A DNA stretch of 64,000 nt from Streptomyces sp. CNQ-509 (GTDB taxonomy: Bacteria; Actinomycetota; Actinomycetes; Streptomycetales; Streptomycetaceae): positions 7,766,951 through 7,830,950 of the forward strand of contig NZ_CP011492.1 of NCBI RefSeq assembly GCF_001011035.1. The letters run 5' to 3'. Made by a program: the position numbers and the translations under genes. The notes beneath the pieces were generated by a model that saw only the letters and a program-made list of their open reading frames with translations, was not told the DNA's origin and did no database searches. The number at the start of each line of letters is the position of its first letter. Position 1 is the stretch's first letter. This document shows positions 26,186 through 34,714 of the stretch, one piece after another.

Positions 26186-28249
26186 TCAGCGGGCGTGGAC
26201 GCCGACCTCGTAGAGCGAATAGCCGTGCCCGGTGCCCCGCTGAACGCCGACGACTCGGACATAGCGGGCGTCGGTGGGGTCGAACACCGCGGTGTCGAGT
26301 CCGCCGTCGCCGCTCTCCGTGGCCCAGACCGTGCGCCAGGCGTTCCCGTCCGCGGAGACCTCGACGCGGTACGCCCTGGCGTAGGCCCGCTCCCAGTCGA
26401 GCGTGACCCGGCCGATCCGGCGGCCCTCGCCGAGGTCGAGCCGCAGCCACTGGTCGTCGTTCCAGTGGCTGGCCCAGCGGGTGCCGCGGTCGCCGTCGAC
26501 GGCGCGTCCCGGCGCGTAGCTCGTCAGCAGGCTGAACTCGGTGGAGCTGGCCGTCGCGGCGGCGCCCGCGGCGAGGTTGGCCGGCCGCTCGTGGCTCTGG
26601 GTGGCGCCCCAGGTCGTCAGGTACGACTCGGCGCCCGCCATCAGGTCCTCGACCACGTCGCCGCCGCCGTGCAGCCGCATCTGCTCGATCCAGTCGGGTA
26701 CGAGGCCCGCGTGCGCGCCGCCGTCGGTGTTGAAGTCCCAGGTGCGTTCGCCGGTGACCTGCCGGTCGAGGACCGAGCCGCCGTCGGCGCTCCTGAAGGG
26801 GTAGGCGACCTTGTCCGGGGCGTCGGCGCCGCGGGGCGCGGGCCAGCCGCCGACGCCGTTCATGTCGGTGCCGTAGCCGTATCCGGCGCCGTACTTGTCG
26901 CGCAGCTCCGCGCCGCGCCGGCCCTGCTCGACGAAGTCCTCGGCCGCGTTCATGTACTGGGCGGAGAAGCCGCCGAGGCGGTAGAGCCGCTCGGTCCAGT
27001 CCAGGTCCATCCAGCTGTGGCTGGACAGCACGCCCGGATACGACTCCGACTCCAGGATGTCCAGCGCCCGGCCGGCCGCCTTGACGCTCATGTGGTCCAG
27101 CTCCAGCATCATGTTGCGTTCCATCATCCCGCGCACCGCGTACTCGCCGAGCTCGCTCAGCCCGCGGGTGTTGCACCGGGCCTCCTGGTCGTAGGACGGG
27201 ACGGACACCCCGGCGGGCAGCAGCTTCGCCGCCTCCGCGGGCGGGTCCGCCAGGCCGATGGGGTTGTCCTGCTGCCGGCCGGTGCACTTCTCCGTGGTCC
27301 AGAACGTGCCGGTGGAGAGGAACTGCCCGATGTTGACCGCCGCGCCGATCGTGCCGGAGTCGAAGCGCACGCCGCACAGCGCGTTGTCGAACTTGTGGCA
27401 GAGGAACATGCTGCGCACGCCCATGCCGTACAGCTCGTCCAGGCCGCGGTCGATGTCGCCCTTGTCGCACTGCGCGACACCCAGCACCTGCTTGCAGCCG
27501 AACGGCTCGGAGGTCTCCACGCCCAGCACGACCGCGAGTTTTCCCTGTTCGACCACGGCGCGGGCCTGCTCGGCGTCGGTGACGATACGGAACCAGCCGC
27601 GGCCCGCACCGCCGTACATGGCGTCGACGTAGTCCTGCATCTCGTAGGTCTTCTCGGCCTGCAGCCTGATCGAGTCCATCTCGTCACAGCCGCGGTCCTT
27701 GGCCGGATAGACCGAGCAGAGCAGGCCGTTGGTGACCAGGTCCTGCACCATGACCCGCTGCCCGCCGCGCCAGGCGCGCTCCAGCCAGGCGTAGTAGTTC
27801 TGCTGGTGGCTGAGCGAGTCGTGGGCCGGCCAGTGCTCGAACGTCGGCCAGCCGACCGGGTCGTGGTGGCCGTCGGCGCCGCCGGTGACGTTCTCGAAGA
27901 GGGCGAGCGCGCCGTCCGGGTAGTGTTCGGGGCAGTCCTTCAGCGCCTCGGTGACGCCCCGCTGGTCGAACGGCCTGCCGCAGATGATCCGGCCGCCGAA
28001 GCCCTCGTTGGACATCACGTGGTTGTGCGCGTCGACGAAGCCGCGCACGTCGCCGCGGGCGTCGGTGCCGCGGAACGGCTCGCCGGTGACGTTCACCCCG
28101 GAGTCCGGGGCGGGCCGCGCGACGGGGTCCCACCAGTCGTTCGCCGCGGCGGCGGTGCCCGGCCCGGTGCCGAGCGCCGTCAGGGCGGCGAAGAGGACCG
28201 TGACGAGGGTGATCAGGCCGGCCTTGCGCAGGTACGGCTGTCGGGTCAT
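26186..28249 (-). CDS. Secreted metal-dependent hydrolase with C-terminal F5/8 (discoidin) domain
   Basis: This 687-residue exported protein has a signal peptide (LITLVTVLFAALTALGTGPGTAAAA) and an amidohydrolase/dipeptidase-like barrel. Putative metal ligands are FVDAHNHVMS near residue 70, ELDHMSVKA, LSSHSWMDLD and GTDMNGVGG. Residues from about 550 onward (ERPANLAAGAAATASST to VGVHAR) form an F5/8 type C domain that usually binds glycans or cell surfaces. Many Cys residues suggest disulfides. It is a standalone transcription unit with a terminator hairpin upstream from the next gene. The substrate is unknown. Membrane dipeptidase M19 is the nearest idea, but the motif match is loose. Confidence 0.78.
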   Translation of the reverse strand: MTRQPYLRKAGLITLVTVLFAALTALGTGPGTAAAANDWWDPVARPAPDSGVNVTGEPFRGTDARGDVRGFVDAHNHVMSNEGFGGRIICGRPFDQRGVTEALKDCPEHYPDGALALFENVTGGADGHHDPVGWPTFEHWPAHDSLSHQQNYYAWLERAWRGGQRVMVQDLVTNGLLCSVYPAKDRGCDEMDSIRLQAEKTYEMQDYVDAMYGGAGRGWFRIVTDAEQARAVVEQGKLAVVLGVETSEPFGCKQVLGVAQCDKGDIDRGLDELYGMGVRSMFLCHKFDNALCGVRFDSGTIGAAVNIGQFLSTGTFWTTEKCTGRQQDNPIGLADPPAEAAKLLPAGVSVPSYDQEARCNTRGLSELGEYAVRGMMERNMMLELDHMSVKAAGRALDILESESYPGVLSSHSWMDLDWTERLYRLGGFSAQYMNAAEDFVEQGRRGAELRDKYGAGYGYGTDMNGVGGWPAPRGADAPDKVAYPFRSADGGSVLDRQVTGERTWDFNTDGGAHAGLVPDWIEQMRLHGGGDVVEDLMAGAESYLTTWGATQSHERPANLAAGAAATASSTEFSLLTSYAPGRAVDGDRGTRWASHWNDDQWLRLDLGEGRRIGRVTLDWERAYARAYRVEVSADGNAWRTVWATESGDGGLDTAVFDPTDARYVRVVGVQRGTGHGYSLYEVGVHAR

Positions 28250-28345
28250 GGGGGTCCCGCCTCCGGTGGCGCGAAAAGGTGAGGATCTTTTCTACGGCTG
28301 AGTAACCAGAGGATCGCGGCGGATCGACACCCCGTCAAGACGCGG

Positions 28346-28359
28346 GGGAGCGCTTTCCC
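28346..28359. promoter_or_regulatory. GGGAGCGCTTTCCC, possible LacI-family operator
   Basis: A quasi-palindrome around AGCGCT lies about 100 nt upstream of the secreted hydrolase gene. It resembles the CebR operator TGGGAGCGCTCCCA but with several mismatches, so the call is weak. Confidence 0.25.
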
Positions 28360-28385
28360 GCACCGGCCGGAAACGCGTGGAGCCG

Positions 28386-28430
28386 CGCCGCCGCGGCCCG
28401 GGGAGGTGGGCCCCGGGCGCCGCGGCGGCG
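28386..28430 (-). terminator. Strong hairpin after the dioxygenase gene
   Basis: An 18-bp stem pairs CGCCGCCGCGG and CCCGGGG with CCCCGGG and CCGCGGCGGCG, with a CG bulge at 28418-28419 and a 7-nt AGGTGGG loop. It lies 46 nt past the dioxygenase stop and should end that transcript. Confidence 0.75.
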
Positions 28431-28475
28431 CGGGTCTGGGTGCGGCCCGGCCGGAGCGCGGACGGGCCGCGGCTC

Positions 28476-29318
28476 TCAGGTGGCCTGCCAGAGGGCGGGC
28501 ACGTTCGGCGGCTCCCAGCCGGGGGAGGCCGTGTGCGCCTGGAGGCAGCGGTAGGTCACGCCGCCGTACGTGACGGTGTCACCGGACCGGTACGAGCTGC
28601 CGGCCGCCCAGGTGCCGCCGGGCGGGTCCGGCGGGTCCGGGTTCTGCCGGACGTTGAGCACGAAGTCGAACGTGCCCTCCCGGCCCCCGCCCACGTCCCG
28701 CACCGTCATGAGCAGCGACGGGTGGAAGATCGTGTCGGTGTTGTTCCGCGGCTCGTTCGGGAAGTAGAGCTGTGTCGTCAGGATCGGCTGGTTGGGCGCC
28801 TGCACCTTGACGTGGATGTGGCGGGTACGGCCCGGATACAGGCCCGGCACGATCGTCTGCAGGCTGAAGCGGCCCTGCGCGTCGCTGTACTGGTGGCCGC
28901 GGAAGCGGTATCCGGTGTTGTCGTACGCACCGTTCACGTCCGCCTGCCAGAAGTCCAGCAGCGCGTGGGGGACCGGCTGGCAGGTGAGCCCGAAGACGTA
29001 CCCGCTCACGGTCAGCCGGGTGCCCGGCGTGCCCGGGTCCACCAGCGAGGTGCGCTGCGGGGAGTTGGGCTTGAAGTACGGGCCCTCGGTCTGCTGCATG
29101 GTCGGCGGGTCGCCGGGGTCGCACGCCTCCGGCGTCGGGGTCAGCTCGCCGCCGGCCTCCGCCTGGTCGCGGGCGAGGACGGGGGCGGCGGCACCGCCGA
29201 CCAGCAGCGGCAGCGGCGCGGCGACGAGCGCGGCCTTGAGCAGGTCCTTGCGGCGGATCCCGGACTTCTCCTGCGGCTGTGCGCCCTCGTCCGGTGCGGA
29301 CTTGTCCTGGTCTGTCAC
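28476..29318 (-). CDS. Secreted intradiol ring-cleavage dioxygenase with CBM5/12 tail
   Basis: This 280-residue protein has a Tat-type leader (IRRKDLLKAALVAAPLPLLVGGAAAPVLA). The intradiol dioxygenase domain contains TEGPYFKPNSPQRTSLVD, DNTGYRFRGHQYSDAQGRFS and GRTRHIHVKV. These hold the Tyr and His ligands for non-haem Fe(III), which splits catechol-type rings. The C-terminal 45 residues (GTWAAGSSYRSGDTVTYGGV to WQAT) are a CBM5/12 chitin/cellulose-binding module. A dioxygenase of this design (SACTE_2871) is described from a plant-biomass-degrading Streptomyces. GTG 29318 follows a GAGGAG site. Folded, iron-loaded export through Tat fits the leader. Confidence 0.92.
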   Translation of the reverse strand: MTDQDKSAPDEGAQPQEKSGIRRKDLLKAALVAAPLPLLVGGAAAPVLARDQAEAGGELTPTPEACDPGDPPTMQQTEGPYFKPNSPQRTSLVDPGTPGTRLTVSGYVFGLTCQPVPHALLDFWQADVNGAYDNTGYRFRGHQYSDAQGRFSLQTIVPGLYPGRTRHIHVKVQAPNQPILTTQLYFPNEPRNNTDTIFHPSLLMTVRDVGGGREGTFDFVLNVRQNPDPPDPPGGTWAAGSSYRSGDTVTYGGVTYRCLQAHTASPGWEPPNVPALWQAT

Positions 29319-29410
29319 GGCATCACGGCTCCTCGGTCGGGGGAGTGGGGTCGTGAACCCCGCGTCCGGACCGGCGCGGTGGCGCCGCATCCGGCGGGGC
29401 GCCAGTGACG

Positions 29411-30343
29411 CTATTCGGCCCCGCCGGGGCAGTCGATGGACAGAATCCGGCGATCGTGGTGATCCGCACGGGTGCCGCGGCGGTAGTCGCCGGGGCTGCT
29501 GCCGGTCTCCCGGCGGAAGAACCGGCTGAAGTACGCGGGGTCGGAGAACCCGGCCAGCCGGGCCACCTGGCGTACGGTCAGATCGGTCGCGGCGAGCAGC
29601 CGTTTGGCCTCGCGGGCCTGCGCCTGCCTGATCAGGTGGCCCGGGGTGAGCCCGGTGACCCGCTTGACCGCCTCGTTGAGGTACCCCACGGAGACGCCCA
29701 CGCTCGCCGCGCAGCCGCGTACGGACAATTCGGCCACCGCGGCGCCCGGTTCGGTCAGCAGCCGGTCGAACCGCCGGGCGATCTCCGCCGCCCGGCCCGC
29801 CGCGGGCCAGGCGTCGCCGCCGCCCTCCGGTGCGGTACGGGCCGTCCGGGACAGCCGGTCCGCCCGGATCAGCAGCACGTGCAGATACGACTGGAGCACG
29901 CTGATGAAGCCGGGCGCCCGGCCGGCGTACTCCCGGGCCATCTCGGCGAAGAGCGCCGCGAGGATCCCGGCCGAGCGCGGGGCCGGGCTCAGCCACGAGA
30001 CCCGGGCCAGCTCGCGCAGCCGGTCCCGGTCCCCGGGGGTGGGCAGCAGGAAGTCCTCCGTGAAGATCATCACCCAGCCGTCGAGGCCGGCCGCCCCCTC
30101 CCAGTGGTGCACCTGCCCCGGGGTGACGATGCCCAGGTGGGGCGGGGTGATCGGCCATCTGCGCTGGTCGACCACGTGGTGCCCGCGGCCGGCGCGGACG
30201 TAGACGATCTCGTGGAACGTGTGCCGGTGCGGGAAGCCGGCGCGGGACAGCGGGCCGATCGAGTCGAACGACCCGAGGGCGAAGGGGAGGACCTCCGGGG
30301 CGGGGACCTCCAGCCGGTGCATGGGGACGGGGTCTGCGGACAC
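29411..30343 (-). CDS. AraC-family regulator with cupin sensor
   Basis: This 310-residue protein has an N-terminal cupin (AGFPHRHTFHEIVYVRAGRGHHVVDQRRWPI and HLGIVTPGQVHHWEG) and a C-terminal double helix-turn-helix (about 205-300). The latter includes SVGVSVGYLNEAVKRVTGLTPGHLI, VRQVARLAGFSDPAYFSRFFRRETGSSPGDYRR. GTG 30343 was chosen over the longer frame, which runs antisense into the LysR gene. It lies upstream of and parallel to the dioxygenase (92-nt gap) and is a plausible activator of it, perhaps sensing an aromatic compound. Confidence 0.9.
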   Translation of the reverse strand: MSADPVPMHRLEVPAPEVLPFALGSFDSIGPLSRAGFPHRHTFHEIVYVRAGRGHHVVDQRRWPITPPHLGIVTPGQVHHWEGAAGLDGWVMIFTEDFLLPTPGDRDRLRELARVSWLSPAPRSAGILAALFAEMAREYAGRAPGFISVLQSYLHVLLIRADRLSRTARTAPEGGGDAWPAAGRAAEIARRFDRLLTEPGAAVAELSVRGCAASVGVSVGYLNEAVKRVTGLTPGHLIRQAQAREAKRLLAATDLTVRQVARLAGFSDPAYFSRFFRRETGSSPGDYRRGTRADHHDRRILSIDCPGGAE

Positions 30344-30365
30344 CTCGTGCTCACCCTCCTCGACA

Positions 30366-30379
30366 TTGGTCCGGACCAA
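30366..30379. promoter_or_regulatory. Perfect palindrome TTGGTCCGGACCAA between AraC and LysR genes
   Basis: This 14-bp perfect palindrome sits in the 75-nt divergent promoter of the AraC and LysR genes. It resembles the GntR/DasR-type core TGGTCTAGACCA and the TTGGTCCAGTCCTT site before the chitinase. LysR-type T-N11-A sites are another possibility. Confidence 0.6.
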
Positions 30380-30418
30380 AAGGTTGCCGGGGCCGCCGCA
30401 GGACCGCAAGCTGACCGC

Positions 30419-31393
30419 ATGGACCTGGAGTTGCGGCACCTGAAGACCATTCGGGCCATCGCCGAGGAGGGCAGCCTCACCCGGGCCGCCACCGCGCTCG
30501 GTCTCGCCCAGCCCGCGCTGAGCGCACAGCTGAAGCGCATCGAGCGCGCACTCGGCGGCCCGCTCTTCGACCGGGGCAGGCACGGCGTGCGTCCCACGGC
30601 GCTCGGCGAGCTCGTCCTCGACCGCGCCCGGGTGCTGCTGCCCGGCGTGCTCGAACTGCAGCAGGACGCGGTGCGGTTCGCGCGCGCGTGGGGCGGCATG
30701 CCGCGGTTCCGGCTCGGCGGCACCCACGGCCCGCTGCTCGGCGGCCTCATCGACCGGGTCGCCACCGCGCACCCGGCGACCCCCGTGACGACGTACACCC
30801 GCTGGTCGGTGCGGGAGCTGGCCGGCATGGTCGCAGAAGGGCGCCTGGACTTCGCGCTGATCGGCGTCTGCGGCGACAGCCGCCCGCCGCTCACCGACCG
30901 GCTGGTGTGGCAGAACGTCGGCACCGATCCCGTCTTCGTCATGCTCACCGCGGAGCACCCGCTCGCCGGGCGCCGCCAGATCGAACTGCGGGACCTGGCC
31001 GGGGAGAACTGGACCGACGTGCCCGGCGACGGCTGCTTCGGCGACTGCTTCGCCGCGGCGTGCATCCGCGCCGGGTTCACCCCCGCCTCCGTGTACGAGA
31101 CCGACAGCGCCTCCTGCGTTCATCTGGCCCAGGTGGGGCGGGCGGTGGGGCTGTGCCGGGCGACGTTCCCGCCGACCCCGGGGCTGGCCACCCGGCCGCT
31201 GGTGGGGCACCCGCTGAGCTGGCGGCACCTCATCGGCTGGCACCCCCGGTCGCCCGCCGCCGGCACCGCCGCGGCGGTCACCGGCTACGCCCGCGCCGCG
31301 CACGCCGAGGCCGCGCGGCGCAGCCGCAGCTACCGCGAATGGCTGCAGGCGCACCCGGACTTCGGCACGGCGCCCGCTCGGGTCGCCGTCTGA
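30419..31393 (+). CDS. LysR-family transcriptional regulator
   Basis: This 324-residue protein starts with the LysR helix-turn-helix (LELRHLKTIRAIAEEGSLTRAATALGLAQPALSAQLKRIERALG). The C-terminal co-inducer domain (about 90-300) includes AEGRLDFALIGVCGD and DPVFVMLTAEHPLAG. It is divergent from the AraC-type gene with one palindrome between them, so cross-control is possible. The effector is unknown. A hairpin terminator follows at 31414-31434. Confidence 0.92.
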   Translation: MDLELRHLKTIRAIAEEGSLTRAATALGLAQPALSAQLKRIERALGGPLFDRGRHGVRPTALGELVLDRARVLLPGVLELQQDAVRFARAWGGMPRFRLGGTHGPLLGGLIDRVATAHPATPVTTYTRWSVRELAGMVAEGRLDFALIGVCGDSRPPLTDRLVWQNVGTDPVFVMLTAEHPLAGRRQIELRDLAGENWTDVPGDGCFGDCFAAACIRAGFTPASVYETDSASCVHLAQVGRAVGLCRATFPPTPGLATRPLVGHPLSWRHLIGWHPRSPAAGTAAAVTGYARAAHAEAARRSRSYREWLQAHPDFGTAPARVAV

Positions 31394-31413
31394 CGAGGGC
31401 CGGTCCCGCTCCT

Positions 31414-31434
31414 CCCGCGCCCCGCGGGCGCGGG
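31414..31434 (+). terminator. Hairpin terminator after the LysR gene
   Basis: Perfect 8-bp stem CCCGCGCC/GGCGCGGG with a CCGCG loop, 20 nt past the stop codon, followed by TTCC. Confidence 0.65.
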
Positions 31435-31494
31435 TTCCATAACGCGGTGGCGAGGGCGGACTGGTATCTGCCGACCTGACGTGCCCATGGCTAC

Positions 31495-31517
31495 GGTTTC
31501 GCGGTAATCACGAAACC
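31495..31517 (+). promoter_or_regulatory. Inverted repeat GGTTTCG-N9-CGAAACC in the protease leader
   Basis: A 7-bp perfect inverted repeat with a 9-nt spacer ends just before the AAGGAG ribosome site of the streptogrisin-like gene. It could be an operator, or an RNA stem next to the ribosome site that affects translation or stability. Confidence 0.5.
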
Positions 31518-31529
31518 AAGGAGACTTCC

Positions 31530-32876
31530 ATGCTCCACAAACGGGTCATGGGCGCGGCCGGCGCCACCGTCGCCGTCGGCGCGCTCGTCCTCGCCGGGCT
31601 CCAGGGAGCGGCCTTCGGGTCCGACTCGCCTGGCACGCCCGGCTCGGCCTCGGGGCAGTACTCCCCGGGCCTGCTCAAGGCGATGCAGCGGGATCTCGGC
31701 CTCACCGCCGATCAGGCCGAGAGACGGCTGGCCAACGAGAGCGAGGCCGGCGCCGTCGCCGGCACGCTGCGGCTGTCGCTGGGCCGCAGTTACGGGGGAG
31801 CGTGGGTGTCGGGCAAGACCTCCGCCGAGGTCGTGGTGGCGACGACCGACGCCACCGAAGCGCGGAAGATCGCGGACGAGGGCGCCCGGGCGAAGGTCGT
31901 CGACCACAGCCTCGCCGAGCTGGACGCGGCCAAGGCCGGCCTCGACCGGATCGCCGAGCGCTCCTCGCCCGCCCACGTGCCCGTCTGGTACGTGGACACC
32001 ACCGCCAACCGCGTCGTCCTGCACACCTCCAGGCCCGGCGCGGCCGAGCGCTTCGCCGCCGCGGCCGGCGTCGACGCGAGCCTGCTGAAGGTCCGGCGGT
32101 CCGACGAGAAGCCCCGTACCTACGCGGACATCGTCGGCGGCGACGCCTACTACATCGGCAGCGGCAGCCGCTGTTCCGTCGGCTTCTCCGTCAACCGCGG
32201 CGGCCAGAGCGGCTTCGTCACCGCCGGCCACTGCGGCACCGCGGGCGCCACCACCACCGGCGTCAACCGGCAGGCCCAGGGCAGCTTCCAGGGCTCGACC
32301 TTCCCGGGCCGCGACTACGCCTGGGTCGGCGCCAACAGCCAGTGGACCCCGACCCCGACGGTGAACGGCTACGGCACCGGCACCAAGCAGGTCCAGGGCT
32401 CCACCGAGGCCGTCGAACGCGCCTCCGTGTGCCGCTCCGGCTCCACCACCGGCTGGCACTGCGGCACGATCCAGCAGCGCAACTCCAGCGTCACCTACCC
32501 GCAGGGCACCGTCAGCCCGGTGACGCGGACCAACGTGTGTGCCGAACCCGGCGACTCCGGCGGCTCGTTCATCTCCGGCACCCAGGCCCAGGGCATGACC
32601 TCCGGCGGCTCCGGCAACTGCAGCAGCGGCGGCACCACGTACTTCCAGCCCGTCAACGCCGCGCTCCAGGTCTACGGGCTCACCCTGACCACCGGGGACG
32701 GCGGGCCGACCGACCCGCCCACCGACCCGCCCGGCGGCACCTGGGCGGCGGGCACCGTCTACCAGGCCGGTGACACCGTCACGTACGGCACCACCACCTA
32801 CCGGTGCCTCCAGGGCCATCAGGCCATGCCGGGATGGGAGCCGCCGAACGTGCCGGCGCTGTGGCAGGCCGTCTGA
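31530..32876 (+). CDS. Streptogrisin C-like secreted serine protease with CBM5/12 tail
   Basis: This 448-residue S1E protease precursor has a signal peptide (to about residue 30), a propeptide (about 45-190, LLKAMQRDLGLTADQAERRL, a folding chaperone removed on maturation), and a mature chymotrypsin-fold domain (DIVGGDAYYIG onward). The catalytic triad is H234 (TAGHCG), D262 (GRDYAWV) and S343 (GDSGGS). A Pro/Thr linker (GPTDPPTDPPGG) joins a CBM5/12 module (about 404-448), as in streptogrisin C of S. griseus. Paired Cys residues fit the family disulfides. It is extracellular and digests proteins, perhaps on chitin-bearing surfaces. Confidence 0.95.
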   Translation: MLHKRVMGAAGATVAVGALVLAGLQGAAFGSDSPGTPGSASGQYSPGLLKAMQRDLGLTADQAERRLANESEAGAVAGTLRLSLGRSYGGAWVSGKTSAEVVVATTDATEARKIADEGARAKVVDHSLAELDAAKAGLDRIAERSSPAHVPVWYVDTTANRVVLHTSRPGAAERFAAAAGVDASLLKVRRSDEKPRTYADIVGGDAYYIGSGSRCSVGFSVNRGGQSGFVTAGHCGTAGATTTGVNRQAQGSFQGSTFPGRDYAWVGANSQWTPTPTVNGYGTGTKQVQGSTEAVERASVCRSGSTTGWHCGTIQQRNSSVTYPQGTVSPVTRTNVCAEPGDSGGSFISGTQAQGMTSGGSGNCSSGGTTYFQPVNAALQVYGLTLTTGDGGPTDPPTDPPGGTWAAGTVYQAGDTVTYGTTTYRCLQGHQAMPGWEPPNVPALWQAV

Positions 32877-32950
32877 CAGAGGGCAGGACGGCACCACCGC
32901 GGCACGGCGCGGACCGGCAGAGAAGGGGATGAAGACGCCGCGGCGGCAGG

Positions 32951-32986
32951 CGGCCGGAGGGACCCTGGGGGTGTGCCCTCCGGCCG
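32951..32986 (+). terminator. Hairpin terminator after the protease gene
   Basis: 11-bp stem CGGCCGGAGGG/CCCTCCGGCCG with a 14-nt loop, about 75 nt downstream of the stop. The rest of the gap to 33157 shows no gene. Confidence 0.6.
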
Positions 32987-33157
32987 TGCCGCGTTCCGGC
33001 GGCCCGGCCCCCGCCGGAATGAGCTCCCATGCCCGGCACGGCGGTTGAGCCGAGCCGGGCTTTCGGGGGTCCGGGCGTGTACGCCGCCGGGCGGGCCCCT
33101 ACGATGGGGCGCCGATCGGCGGAGGACGCCGTTGGACCACGGCCGGGGGGATGCAGG

Positions 33158-34705
33158 GTGGCTGACGAGTACGGGCAGCACGGGCAAGCGGGTGGCTTCG
33201 GGCCACCGCCGCCGAACGGCCCCGGTGTGCCGCCCGGCGCGCCGGCACCGCCGCCGGGACCGCCCCCCGCGGGCCTCCCGCCGGCGGGACCGCCGCCGGG
33301 ACCGCAGCAGCCGGCCGGCGGACCGTACGGACCGCCGCAGCACGCCCAGCCCGTGGCCGCGCCCGGCATGCCGGCGCAGCCCGGCCAGGCCGCCCCGCCC
33401 CCGTACGCGTACCCCGCGCCGCCCCCGCCCGGCTCCGGCGGCGGCAAGAAGGCCGTCGGCATCGTGCTGTCGGTGCTCCTCGTCCTCGCGGTGCTCGGCG
33501 GCGGCGCCGCGGTCGTCTTCCTCTCCGACGACGACGGCGGCGGCGGAACCAGCGCGCAGGACGAACTGCCCGCCAACGCGCTGGAACAACTGTGGTCCGC
33601 ACCGCTGGAAGGCAGCCACGTCGCCGCCGGCGACTCCAGCAGCCTGCCCGGCATGTGGCCGGCGGGCGACCACGTCGTCTACGGGGACGAGGACGGCGGC
33701 ATGCGGGCGTACGACGTACGCTCCGGCAAGGAGAAGTGGCGGGTGAAGCCGCCGAAGCGCGCGGGCGAGCTGTGCGCCATGTCCCGCGGCATCAGCCCCG
33801 GCGGCATCGGCGCCGTCGCCTTCGACGCCGGCGGCGACGACTGCGCGTACCTCGCGGCCGTCGAGGTCGACACCGGCACCCTGCTGTGGTCGGAGAACCT
33901 CGCCGACGAGTACGGCACCACCAACCCCGTGCTCACCGTCAACGACTCCACGATCAGCACCAACATCGGCACCTACGTCAACAACTGGAACGCCAAGGGC
34001 GGCGGCCCCGGGCTGGACTTCACCTCCCGCGGCCGGGAGTGCGACTCCTCCCTCGTCCTCGGCGACGAGCACGCCGTCGGCAGCAGCGAGTGCACCGACG
34101 TCTCCCCGCGCCACCAGCTCACCGTCCTCGACACCCGCGGCGGGGAGGATCCGTGGCGGTTCCCCGGCGTGGACCTCGACGTCCTGCGCGTCCTGGGCGA
34201 GAACCCGCTGACCGTGCTCCTCCAGGACGACGACGAGAACAGGTTCGTGCAGTCCTTCACCGACGACGGCGGGCAGGGGAAGCTGGTGCCGCTCACCGGC
34301 GGCCTCGCCGAGCTGCAGTTCGAGGAGCACACCACCTTCGTCACCGAGGACGGGGTGCTCGTCGCCGAGTACGGGGACAACGTCCACTTCGCCGCCGTGG
34401 ACCTGAAGTCCGGCGAACTGCTGTGGAAGACGCCGAAGAAGGCATGGCTCCAGATGATCGGCTACGACGCCACCGACGGCCGGCTCATCGCCAGCGCGAA
34501 GCCCGGGGAGGGTTTCCACCTGGAGCTCACCGAGTACGACGTGCGCAGCGGCAAGCCGGAGGTCATCGGCGCGCTGGCGGTCAAGGGCCAGTCGATGGGC
34601 TCGCCGGCCACGGCCACGTACGCCTGGGACGGCAGCACGGTCTACGTGGTCGCGGAGAACGCCAAGGGCCAGGCGGTGCTGCGCGCCTTCCGCGGCACCG
34701 CCTGA
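33158..34705 (+). CDS. Membrane-anchored PQQ-like beta-propeller protein
   Basis: This 515-residue protein has three parts. A Pro/Gly-rich disordered cytoplasmic tail (about 1-100, with repeats of PPPGPPPAG type) leads to one transmembrane helix (AVGIVLSVLLVLAVLGGGAAVVFL). An extracellular domain follows with PQQ-like blade motifs (MRAYDVRSGKEKWRVKPP, VEVDTGTLLWSENLA, VDLKSGELLWKTPKK). Such proteins often sense or bind cell-wall or small ligands. PQQ itself is unlikely to be the cofactor. GTG 33158 was taken because a GGGGGGA site precedes it. It converges on the endonuclease-like gene with a 9-nt gap. Confidence 0.82.
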   Translation: MADEYGQHGQAGGFGPPPPNGPGVPPGAPAPPPGPPPAGLPPAGPPPGPQQPAGGPYGPPQHAQPVAAPGMPAQPGQAAPPPYAYPAPPPPGSGGGKKAVGIVLSVLLVLAVLGGGAAVVFLSDDDGGGGTSAQDELPANALEQLWSAPLEGSHVAAGDSSSLPGMWPAGDHVVYGDEDGGMRAYDVRSGKEKWRVKPPKRAGELCAMSRGISPGGIGAVAFDAGGDDCAYLAAVEVDTGTLLWSENLADEYGTTNPVLTVNDSTISTNIGTYVNNWNAKGGGPGLDFTSRGRECDSSLVLGDEHAVGSSECTDVSPRHQLTVLDTRGGEDPWRFPGVDLDVLRVLGENPLTVLLQDDDENRFVQSFTDDGGQGKLVPLTGGLAELQFEEHTTFVTEDGVLVAEYGDNVHFAAVDLKSGELLWKTPKKAWLQMIGYDATDGRLIASAKPGEGFHLELTEYDVRSGKPEVIGALAVKGQSMGSPATATYAWDGSTVYVVAENAKGQAVLRAFRGTA

Positions 34706-34714
34706 CCCTCCTTC

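Noticed and set aside
28346..28359. A CebR (cellobiose) operator before the discoidin-tailed hydrolase
   Set aside because: Several mismatches to TGGGAGCGCTCCCA and no cellulose-related gene nearby. Kept only as a weak LacI-type candidate.
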